Positions 57,601-64,000 of a DNA stretch of 64,000 nucleotides are shown piece after piece. A program made the position numbers and the translations under genes. How positions within the stretch are numbered: position 1 is the stretch's first letter; every line of letters starts with the position of its first letter. A model generated the notes under the pieces. That model was not told the origin of the DNA and made no database searches. It worked only from the letters and a program-made list of their open reading frames with translations. This stretch comes from Guptibacillus hwajinpoensis (GTDB lineage: Bacteria; Bacillota; Bacilli; Bacillales; Guptibacillaceae): assembly GCF_001039475.1 (NCBI RefSeq), contig NZ_LELK01000001.1:872793-936792 (forward strand). Reading direction: 5' to 3'.

Positions 57601-60396
57601 CGTTGATTTCGTAACCTTCTTTTCTGCATATCCTTCAGTATAGGATTTAGCTGCTGATTCAGCAGTTGCCTTTGCAGCGTTTGCTTTCGCTTGAGCTCCA
57701 GAAGGCGTTTCAGCTCCCACTTCACTCGCTGTGGTTGGGGTAGCCTTTATCCACGAAGAACCCGTATAACGTTTCCAGACATAAGGCGTTTGGGATGTGT
57801 CAATCCATAAATCATTCATGGAAGGAGTTGAAGGGGATGTTCCTCCCTGAGACACTTTTTTATTCGCAAATTCCTCGGTAAAGCTGTTGGCTTCACTCAA
57901 CGCATCAGCTTTCGCCTGATTTGCCTTACTTTGAGCACCAGTTGGGGTTTCAGCACCAACTTCATTTGCTGTTGTTGGTGTCGCTTTCACCCATGATGAT
58001 CCTGTGTACCGTTTCCAAACGTAAGGCGTTTGAGAAGTGTCGATCCATAAATCGTTGGCAGTCGCACCAGGTGGGGCAGAAGTTCCTTGAGATACTTTCT
58101 TATTCGCAAATTCTTCAGTAAAGGCTTGGGCTTCACTTACAGCATTCGCTGCCTTTTCAGCTGCATCTTGTTGAGCAGAGGTCACGGCATCCTTCCGTGC
58201 ATCTTCGGCCTTTGATTCAGCGACAGCGATTGCATCCTCTTTCGCTTGATTAGCTTTATATTGAGCACCATTCGGCGTTTCAGCTCCCACCTCATCAGCT
58301 GTTGTCGGTGTCGCTTTCTTCCACGTCTCTCCATCCCATCGTTTCCATACATAGGGATCCACTGAAATATCAATCCAGAGATCATCATGGGAAGGGCTCT
58401 CAGGTGGGGAGGTGCTTTGTGTCACCTTTTTATTAGCATAGGTCTCTGTAAAGGTTTGGGCATCGGCTTTGGCTTGATTTGCTTTCCCAGAAGCACCATC
58501 TTTCGTTTCGATATCCTCTGCTGGAACGCCACCTACAGAATCTGTATCTTTTGCTTTATTTTCACTCGTCACGTCCCCAATCTTCACCCAATCAGACAAT
58601 GAAAAAGAAGCCGACTTTGTTTTGGTCACAGTGGAACGGAAAACAGCCCCATCCTTATCCCATAAGTCGCCTTCATCATAAGGAGTATTCGGTTGTGATA
58701 CGAACGTTCTTCTTTTGCTATCTGCTGTATCTTGTGCCTGTGCAGCATCAGCTAATGCTTTGGCGATGCCCTCATCCCGAACCATTAACCATGTATAGAT
58801 CGTGCCATCTAATGCAAAGCGATAAGAATGACCGGTTTCAGTATTGTAAAATAAATCGCCAACATGATTCCTTTTTTCTTCATCAGTACGCCAGTCACTT
58901 GCTGGCTCATTGGATAAAGAAGGTTCATAGGGTTTAAAATGTGATTGAATTTGATTATCAATTTGAGCCTGAAGGTCGGAAATTTCCTCACTATAGAGCG
59001 TCGCATTTACATAATTCGTCAGTTGTGTATTCATATAGGCGATGGCTTCTGATTTTGCCGTATTGGCTTTCGCTTCAGCACCCTCAGGCGTTTCAGCTCC
59101 TACTTCAGCTGCTACTGTAGGGCTTGCCTTTTCCCACGCTGCTTCTGCTTCATTATAGGTTTTTACAATGTTCGGTACCTCGGTTGTATCAATCCAGATT
59201 ACGGTCTGATCCTGTGGAGGTAACGCACTTCGCACTTTTCGAACCGCACTGCTCCATTTACGTTCATTTCGAAACAGCCGCTTCTGTAAATCCAGTAGTA
59301 ACTGATTTGGTTTGATCTTCAACTCATGATAGTTCCCTAAAAGAAACTCATCTTCTTTGCCGGGATCATCGTACCGAAACGTTTCTAGAACACGAGCTTT
59401 CAAATAGAGAGGGGGTGTAAAACCTGTATCTTTAATGCGAACAGTGTCTCCCTTTCGCACTTTTTCATGGTCTAGATCGAACACCTTCTCCAAGGAAGCC
59501 CCCGTCACTTTATATTGCACGACACTATCAATGTGGCGTTTCAATGCCTCTTTTGTGCGTTCCCTCACGATTTCAGGTGTGAGCTCTTCGCCTTCTTCAG
59601 GTTGGACATAATAAACACCGATGTGGTGGCCACTTTCATCCCCCCATCGTTGAAAGGCGTCTTGATCTTCCACGTAATTCTTCCCACCATTGATGCCTTC
59701 AAATGTTATGAATTTTCCTTCTTCATTGGCTTTTCCAATTCCAATTAATGCCGTATAAACATTATTAGAGTCCTCGATCCGTTCCACACTCATCAGGTCT
59801 TTCGCAAGAACGATTTCTTTTCCGTTATCTTCCCCAATTCGTTCAAGGAAATCGACGTACCGACCCACGACTTTATTTCGTTGAATCACGATGCGGAAAC
59901 GGATTTCCATACCAAAAAGTTCGTTTATGTGATGCAAGGCTTTCAACGCATTCGTAAAATCATTAAATTCAATGGTTTTCGCCCCAGCAAACTCAACGAG
60001 TCCCACCTGCCACCCTGTCCCTGATAAGATAAAACGAGCTGCTGTCTTTAAAGTTGCACTCGTGAGCGTAATCGGACTTAACACTTTCGCCGTACGAAGG
60101 CGCATGTGCTCCCCTTCTACTTCCACCACCTTTTCACGAACGCCATCTTTGTTCCGCTGTGTCACGCGATGAATGCGAAACGGAATAAAATAACCATCCG
60201 GGTGACTGGCCACCACCTTATTCATGTTGGTCAATTCCTGGACGTATTCATGATCGGTCACTGTTGAAAACTCGTAATAATTGGCTGCACTATTTAACTT
60301 CTCCGTATGCTTTCCTCCCCAGTAAACTGGGGTTTCTGGGTTTTCGTTCGATAAAAACCCGATGATTTCATCAAAACGATTGAGGATATGAATCAA
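54604..60396 (-). CDS. Giant tail-associated protein with repeat modules and S74-type chaperone
   Basis: 1930-residue tail protein. The N-terminal about 370 residues fit a prophage tail endopeptidase/hub domain (MIHILNRFDEIIGFLSNEN, IPFRIHRVTQ). Between about residues 380 and 960 lie five modules of about 70-100 residues with DLWIDxSxxPYVWKRxxGxxW and TPxGAxxKANxAK. Two near-copies of a GWKYGSTTYI..AGLDAGVIKFG block follow. A jelly-roll-like carbohydrate-binding part (TNLAENPDFEDD) comes next. The C-terminal 100 residues, with SYKKNIEPY and KVVRTQVYHY, resemble the self-cleaving S74 chaperone. It likely forms the receptor-binding fibre. Confidence 0.85.
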   Translation of the reverse strand: MIHILNRFDEIIGFLSNENPETPVYWGGKHTEKLNSAANYYEFSTVTDHEYVQELTNMNKVVASHPDGYFIPFRIHRVTQRNKDGVREKVVEVEGEHMRLRTAKVLSPITLTSATLKTAARFILSGTGWQVGLVEFAGAKTIEFNDFTNALKALHHINELFGMEIRFRIVIQRNKVVGRYVDFLERIGEDNGKEIVLAKDLMSVERIEDSNNVYTALIGIGKANEEGKFITFEGINGGKNYVEDQDAFQRWGDESGHHIGVYYVQPEEGEELTPEIVRERTKEALKRHIDSVVQYKVTGASLEKVFDLDHEKVRKGDTVRIKDTGFTPPLYLKARVLETFRYDDPGKEDEFLLGNYHELKIKPNQLLLDLQKRLFRNERKWSSAVRKVRSALPPQDQTVIWIDTTEVPNIVKTYNEAEAAWEKASPTVAAEVGAETPEGAEAKANTAKSEAIAYMNTQLTNYVNATLYSEEISDLQAQIDNQIQSHFKPYEPSLSNEPASDWRTDEEKRNHVGDLFYNTETGHSYRFALDGTIYTWLMVRDEGIAKALADAAQAQDTADSKRRTFVSQPNTPYDEGDLWDKDGAVFRSTVTKTKSASFSLSDWVKIGDVTSENKAKDTDSVGGVPAEDIETKDGASGKANQAKADAQTFTETYANKKVTQSTSPPESPSHDDLWIDISVDPYVWKRWDGETWKKATPTTADEVGAETPNGAQYKANQAKEDAIAVAESKAEDARKDAVTSAQQDAAEKAANAVSEAQAFTEEFANKKVSQGTSAPPGATANDLWIDTSQTPYVWKRYTGSSWVKATPTTANEVGAETPTGAQSKANQAKADALSEANSFTEEFANKKVSQGGTSPSTPSMNDLWIDTSQTPYVWKRYTGSSWIKATPTTASEVGAETPSGAQAKANAAKATAESAAKSYTEGYAEKKVTKSTTAPSSPSNGDMWIDSSENVWKRWNGSLWVKLTRTSLPELSGRISAGQLSANIITSDHIGTAGLDAGVIKTGVLDAGRVRIGPGSVFESGFDPSTKETPSGAQSKANSAKSAAISTAASDATSKANQAKTDAISSAASDATSKANSAESAAKTYASNRFDGTKNLVSGWKYGSTTYIDGGNIYANTLTANAIASKTITANELKAGIIDSDLIVTAGLDAGVIKFGVMSGLRIQVGTLNADRIGAGVIDARRIAIGSGTSFDSGFDPSTKETPSGAQEKANAAKSSAISAAASDATSKATAAESAAKKHADDTYSSTKSLVDGWKYGSTTYINGGDIYTNTITANQIASKTITANQLKAGIIDSDLIVTAGLDAGVIKFGTMDGERITAETITTEQLVVKDFTNLAENPDFEDDVTGTVPRGYTAGSVRDMSSWSSGNGSIKCLEIPARSGGNSDVYGVRLIPVQPGQKFFLSAEVRYLNTNGDGYASMGFRVYGKDKSHISWLRNVAWSSSKHANWVTKSAVFTVPANVYYMQIFLGFTNNHESTNAVFIDNLRINRMANSELIVDGSITTDKIVTNGLNANVIKFGSMDGERIATNSLHANRIQSQTIDSDLIVTAGLDAGVIKYGTMHGNRIISNSLHGDKITAGTLNADRLEANSIIADDIKFTGTLDGATGNFAGELTAYSLKVDTQQGGELLIGTGSFGSGGSVWHDGGDVRIGNDAISGSERAINIESYTGDVEVDVKGTLRAKNINYVETISADEVYGTEVRGTDFYSKKYAGDLVVADRVQSSVFELASGDKNIVISDDNPNFRGYSMGAVIQFNGDGRADGALIKAAGIQATSVLDLGTGRMYGNRGSLFKFDHDGSSYEHHTMQFGNALMKSLNSSQSTIQIRNISDTAYSKMTASDFQVGSLRSYKKNIEPYMGDALQKVVRTQVYHYHLNSDDDRELKRVGLIYEESDADVVDPAGDGMSSYSMTAVLWKALQDLNNKVVDLENKIA
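56560..57400 (-). repeat. Long DNA-level repeat inside the tail gene
   Basis: Two near-copies of a segment encoding TPSGAQ.KAN.AKS, GWKYGSTTYI.GG.IY and GLDAGVIKFG lie one after the other, with offset near 460 bases. The DNA itself is largely conserved between them, so unequal recombination could add or remove a block. Confidence 0.6.
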
Positions 60397-61860
60397 TTAA
60401 ATCGACCCCTCCTTCCACTTGGCCACCACTCTAGCTGCATCTGACGGATAAACCTTCAATTCCGATTCTCCTTTTCCAATCCCAAAGAAGTTGGATGCGA
60501 GATCTTTTTGTTTGTTCATTAAAGCTCCATTCTTTTCGATCCGTGATCGTTTATGATTTAGCACAATTTGGTCCCCTGGGACTGCGATGTAAGGAATTTC
60601 TTCTTCTGTAATGCTATTAATCTTAAACACTTGCAAATGTTGCACTTGAAGCTTCGGAATGGAAAGGGTACCAAAAGCCCCTAAATGGACCTGGATTTGA
60701 GCCAACTTATCTAAATACACCTCATCTAAGTCCGTGAAAAACTCGGTTTCTCTTGCATAATGATGGTTGGAATCATTCGGATCTTGTTGAGCGATATAAG
60801 CCCGGAAACGAGCACCAATCCGCTGTAAACTTAGAAGCCCCCCTTTCATGTAGTTCCAGGTTCTTCTTCGTTCATTAATCATGTAATAGCCATCCATTAA
60901 GTTACCAGCTCTCATTTCGCCATGGTTGGACGTCACCTGTTGGCTGGTATCTTTCATCGCCATTTTGCCAATCACTTGGTTCAAATCGTCTAGAAGTGAG
61001 ATTTCTACTCGCCCTACATCAAGGGGAGAAGTGCTCTCATTGGTGATCGTCGCTTCAACTCGAAAATCTTGGATGGTTTCACTCAACTCCAATTTTTGAG
61101 CCGGACCATGCCAATATGTCCCCGTCCCATAGGAACTAGCAAGTAGCCCTTTCCCGTTTGAATACATCGAACCGGCAACTGTGCCTCCTTCTATCATTGT
61201 GCCTGGCATAAAACCCGTCATATCACTACAACCATGACGCAACAAGAGCTGTTCCTTTTCCACGGATCTTTCTTTTACTTCAGTTGGTTGCCCCAATTGA
61301 ATATAATCCTCAGGACTAATAATCGAGAGAAACGTTGTTGGCTTTAAGATGTCGATCATGAAGGTCGGAAAAGTCTTTTCCGTGCCATGATTGGTGATAT
61401 TGGGATCAAAAGAGCCATTTGGATCATTGATCACCTGGTTCCGTTCAAGCGAATACAGAATCGGGTCCAACATCATCAATTCAATTGCACAAGCCCCATC
61501 TGAGAAAGTCACATTCTCGATATCGTATTCCCCATCTTGAATGGCAAATAGCTCACGATTGGGATTGACATCTCGAATGATCTTATACGGTTTTTCTGAG
61601 TAAAAGGTTTGGAAAATCGCATGGCGATAATAATCTAAGTCTTCGACACTATTAGTATCCACTGTAAAAGAGAGTTTGACTTTCCGTGTTTTGATACGAG
61701 AAGAAGCCAACAGAGCCCCATGTCGATTCGGGATGTCAATGGTATTTCGCTCAACATCAGGAGAAAAGATGTGAAAAGAATCAACCCATAACCCCATATC
61801 ATGCATATCAATGATCTGATTGTTCACATATTCGATTTTGAAATTCAATTTACTCTTCAT
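60397..61860 (-). CDS. Phage distal tail protein (Dit-like)
   Basis: 487-residue tail protein. The N-terminal about 170 residues match the Sipho_tail/Dit group: LWVDSFHIFSPDVERNTIDIPNRHGALLASSRI, SFTVDTNSVEDLDYYRHAIF. The C-terminal half is beta-rich and may bind carbohydrate. It lies between tape measure and the fibre protein, the standard position of Dit. It ends just before the fibre start, so the pair is co-translated. Confidence 0.83.
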   Translation of the reverse strand: MKSKLNFKIEYVNNQIIDMHDMGLWVDSFHIFSPDVERNTIDIPNRHGALLASSRIKTRKVKLSFTVDTNSVEDLDYYRHAIFQTFYSEKPYKIIRDVNPNRELFAIQDGEYDIENVTFSDGACAIELMMLDPILYSLERNQVINDPNGSFDPNITNHGTEKTFPTFMIDILKPTTFLSIISPEDYIQLGQPTEVKERSVEKEQLLLRHGCSDMTGFMPGTMIEGGTVAGSMYSNGKGLLASSYGTGTYWHGPAQKLELSETIQDFRVEATITNESTSPLDVGRVEISLLDDLNQVIGKMAMKDTSQQVTSNHGEMRAGNLMDGYYMINERRRTWNYMKGGLLSLQRIGARFRAYIAQQDPNDSNHHYARETEFFTDLDEVYLDKLAQIQVHLGAFGTLSIPKLQVQHLQVFKINSITEEEIPYIAVPGDQIVLNHKRSRIEKNGALMNKQKDLASNFFGIGKGESELKVYPSDAARVVAKWKEGSI

Positions 61861-61864
61861 CTTC

Positions 61865-64000
61865 TCACTCCCCCAGAGCCCGACTGTTCATTTCTTCATC
61901 TCGTTCAATTTCATCTCGGACGGTATCCCATGTGATTCTTCCAACGGTTTGCCCGTCCATCACCACATCAGAAGAAGCAATATTCACTTCCACTAACTTG
62001 TCCATTACGCGATTAACTAGCCCCGTTGAAACGTTTGATAGCCTGGATTGAGCACTGGCGATCAGTTTAGCAATCTTCATCGCATGTGGTCCTTCAAACG
62101 GTACAATTCCTTCTTCTACATCCCCGAACCCAGCGTTCCCTGCCGTAAATGGTTTGGTCATGACGCCACCTGTTTTATGCCAGTTAACGTTGAACTTTGG
62201 GTATGGAACACTAACTGGTCCGACCTTCTTGGATCCCATACTGACATCGATTTTAGGAATCTTTGGTTTTGGGATGGTAATTTTCATTCGACTGAAAGCA
62301 CTTTTAATGGAATCAATAATGCCGATCACTGTATCCTTCGCTGATTCAATCGGCCTCGTGATAGCAGATTTGACACTGTTAAATATGCTCGTTGCCGTTG
62401 ATTTAATCGATGAGAAAATGGAACTGATTCTACTGCTCATCGAATCAAACGTAGATGTCACACGACTTTCCGCCTCATTAACGACACGAATGATGATTGA
62501 TTTAATACCCTTCCAAATACTCGTGATAGTTGATTTCACTGAGTTAAAAATAGCATTTACACTGGATTTTAACGCATTGAAAATTGAAATAGCCGTACTT
62601 TTTAAAGCCGTAACGATGGAGGTAACGGTATTTTTTATAGAGTTCCAGACGGTTGAGAAAAAGACTTTGACCCCATTAAAGATCGCTTTAATACCACTAA
62701 CAAATAATTGGAACAATGCTTTCACAGCATTCACATAAGCCGTAACGATAGCCACAACAGCTTTTTTTATCGCATTCCAAACCGTTGTAAAAAAGATTTT
62801 TAAGGCGTTAAAAATGAATTTAACAGCTGTTACGTAAGCATTGAAGATGGCTTTGATAACAGCAACATAGGTTGTCACAATCATGATCACCGCTGTTTTA
62901 ATTGCGGTCCATATCGCAATAAGGGCTGTTTTCAGACCATTAAAGACCATGAGGGTAAAGGCCTTAATTCCGTTCCAAGTATTTAGGATAGCGTTTTTCA
63001 TAAATGCTAATGTGATTTTAATCGCTACTAAAACACCATTCCAAACCATGATTAAGAAGTCTCTTATGGCCGGTAAAGCTACCGCAAGAGCTGCTTTGAT
63101 TTGGGTCCATAAATTAATAAAGAAGTTTCGAAAAGCATCACTCTTATTCCAGAGAAGAACAAAAGCTGCTACAAGAGCGACGATGATTCCGATCACAATG
63201 CCCACTGGACCAGTTAGAAACAACAATGCCGTACGTAAAACATTAAAAAGAGGACCCAGTTTTGATAACCAGCTCCATATTTTTGCGAATATCGGTATTA
63301 AATTTGAAACTGCTCCTACAACGTACCCCAAAACAACAAGAAATGGACCCAGCGCTACTCCGATCATTCCAAAAATGACGGTTAATTTTTGTCCTAAAGG
63401 TGATAAACTACCAAACCAGTTTGAGACACTTTGGATCCCAGCTGTTAACTTGGGTAAGATATCTCTCACAAAACCTAGTAACACTTCCCCGAGTGGCACT
63501 AAAGCTAATTGCAATTGGTTCATGACAGCCTGAAGGTCTGTTCCAAAATTATCGTATAATGCCTCACCAGCCTTATCAGTTGCTCCTTCAGCACCCTCAA
63601 GATCTTGATTCACACTACTAAAAAACGTTTGGAATTCAGGTCCAAGGTCTTCTAATGGCGTACCAAAAGCTGCAATGGCAGCTTGATTACGTTTAGCAGG
63701 ATCTTCAATTGTTGATATAGCAGACGATACGGCCATAAATGCACTTTGTGCATCTTGTCCCCCTGCATTGATATCAGATATCACTTTATCAGCATCTAAT
63801 CCCATTGCATTTAAAGCGTCCTTCGTATCATCAGATCCTTCGCCCATTAGTAAGAATCCTTCTTTTGCCGTATCGGCAAGGACATCCATACTAAAAGCGC
63901 CACTTTCAGCACCGGCAATTAAAGTAGCTGTAAATCCTTCAGCATCGTAGCCTAGAGCTTTAAACTGAGGTGCATATTCATTAAGGGTTTCAAGAAGTTC
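61865..64000 (-). CDS. Phage tail tape-measure protein (5' end outside window)
   Basis: At least 711 residues in view; the frame is open to the right edge, so the start is missing. It has the long alternation of hydrophobic helices typical of tape-measure proteins. From about 62400 to 63000 there are repeated units with FNxLKxxxxxIWxxIK and VxAIFNAVK motifs. The C-terminal part includes KPKIPKIDVSMGS and HKTGGVMTKPFTAGNAGFGD, typical of the tail tip end. It sets tail length and probably enters the cell during DNA delivery. Confidence 0.88.
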   Translation of the reverse strand, partial: ELLETLNEYAPQFKALGYDAEGFTATLIAGAESGAFSMDVLADTAKEGFLLMGEGSDDTKDALNAMGLDADKVISDINAGGQDAQSAFMAVSSAISTIEDPAKRNQAAIAAFGTPLEDLGPEFQTFFSSVNQDLEGAEGATDKAGEALYDNFGTDLQAVMNQLQLALVPLGEVLLGFVRDILPKLTAGIQSVSNWFGSLSPLGQKLTVIFGMIGVALGPFLVVLGYVVGAVSNLIPIFAKIWSWLSKLGPLFNVLRTALLFLTGPVGIVIGIIVALVAAFVLLWNKSDAFRNFFINLWTQIKAALAVALPAIRDFLIMVWNGVLVAIKITLAFMKNAILNTWNGIKAFTLMVFNGLKTALIAIWTAIKTAVIMIVTTYVAVIKAIFNAYVTAVKFIFNALKIFFTTVWNAIKKAVVAIVTAYVNAVKALFQLFVSGIKAIFNGVKVFFSTVWNSIKNTVTSIVTALKSTAISIFNALKSSVNAIFNSVKSTITSIWKGIKSIIIRVVNEAESRVTSTFDSMSSRISSIFSSIKSTATSIFNSVKSAITRPIESAKDTVIGIIDSIKSAFSRMKITIPKPKIPKIDVSMGSKKVGPVSVPYPKFNVNWHKTGGVMTKPFTAGNAGFGDVEEGIVPFEGPHAMKIAKLIASAQSRLSNVSTGLVNRVMDKLVEVNIASSDVVMDGQTVGRITWDTVRDEIERDEEMNSRALGE

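Larger units (their letters stand above)
47482..64000 (-). mobile_element. Siphovirus-type prophage (partial, runs off window)
   Basis: From the glnA fragment to the window edge all genes are on the minus strand: restriction-modification enzyme, holin, amidase, BhlA-like protein, coiled-coil protein, tail fibre/endopeptidase, Dit-like tail protein, tape measure. The order is that of the late region of siphoviruses of Gram-positive hosts. No capsid, terminase or integrase genes are in view. Confidence 0.85.

Noticed and set aside
56560-58450. CRISPR-like array in the tail gene
   Set aside because: The repeats are in frame, long and imperfect, and encode protein modules; no short regularly spaced repeats with unique spacers occur anywhere in the window.
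62154-63533. Long plus-strand open frames opposite the tape-measure gene
   Set aside because: Both lack ribosome-binding sites, run antisense to a clear phage gene and reflect its biased codon pattern.

Overview
The window comes from a low-GC, endospore-forming Firmicute of the Bacillaceae. It carries cwlJ, tlp, sspN, sspO, sspP and sirA, SOS genes of the lexA-yneA-yneB type, and long runs of Bacillus subtilis-like gene order. The genus cannot be fixed from the sequence alone.

Region 1 (1-13.5 kb). A minus-strand yodTSRQ-type operon (aminotransferase, two-subunit CoA-transferase, M20 deacylase) lies opposite a PucR-family regulator. It is followed by cwlJ, a DUF3298-type lipoprotein, patA, a two-domain sulfurtransferase and the large fused dynamin dynA. 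The 570-base gap before patA holds three DnaA-box-like 9-mers.

Region 2 (13.6-21.5 kb). Here lie cshA, dat, a lipoprotein, an SDR dehydrogenase, a PlcR-like HTH-TPR regulator, a UDG-like protein and a GDSL hydrolase. Convergent with the regulator are two tiny unlisted genes: a 45-codon exported peptide ending like PapR, and a 31-codon hydrophobic peptide resembling type I (Hol_Tox) toxins. This looks like a peptide quorum-sensing cassette.

Region 3 (21.6-44 kb). This block follows the B. subtilis order yneR-yneQ-yneP-tlp-sspN-citB-sspO-sspP-yneK-ccdC-ccdA-yneF-sirA-ynzC-yneB-yneA-lexA. A complete selenocysteine locus (28.8-36.6 kb) is inserted between sspP and yneK: selA, a SelW-like selenoprotein with in-frame UGA, selD with its own in-frame UGA, a phosphonate-type ABC importer (candidate selenium-oxyanion importer), selB and tRNA-Sec (selC). 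Two direct copies of an intergenic repeat flank it. Other departures from the B. subtilis order are an orphan MrpB-like gene between ccdA and ccdC, a VanY-type lipoprotein, a HesB-like gene in the tkt position, and an FbpB-like small gene beside aconitase.

Region 4 (44-47.1 kb). A secreted C15-peptidase-like protein with Ser at the catalytic Cys position, a RibD/DHFR-like reductase, a Nudix hydrolase and a frameshifted membrane protein.

Region 5 (47.4-64 kb, right edge). A siphovirus-type prophage begins at a fragment of the 3' end of glnA, which is a candidate attachment site. Next to the junction is a 1573-residue single-chain restriction-modification enzyme of the Type ISP kind, then holin, amidase, a BhlA-like protein, a small coiled-coil protein, a very large repeat-rich tail protein with a C-terminal S74-type chaperone, a Dit-like tail protein and the tape-measure protein (cut by the window edge). 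No integrase is visible, so it presumably lies at the far end.

A family of roughly 110-270 bp intergenic repeats, with imperfect terminal inverted repeats and an optional GC-rich palindromic core, occurs at least seven times between 1 and 37 kb.
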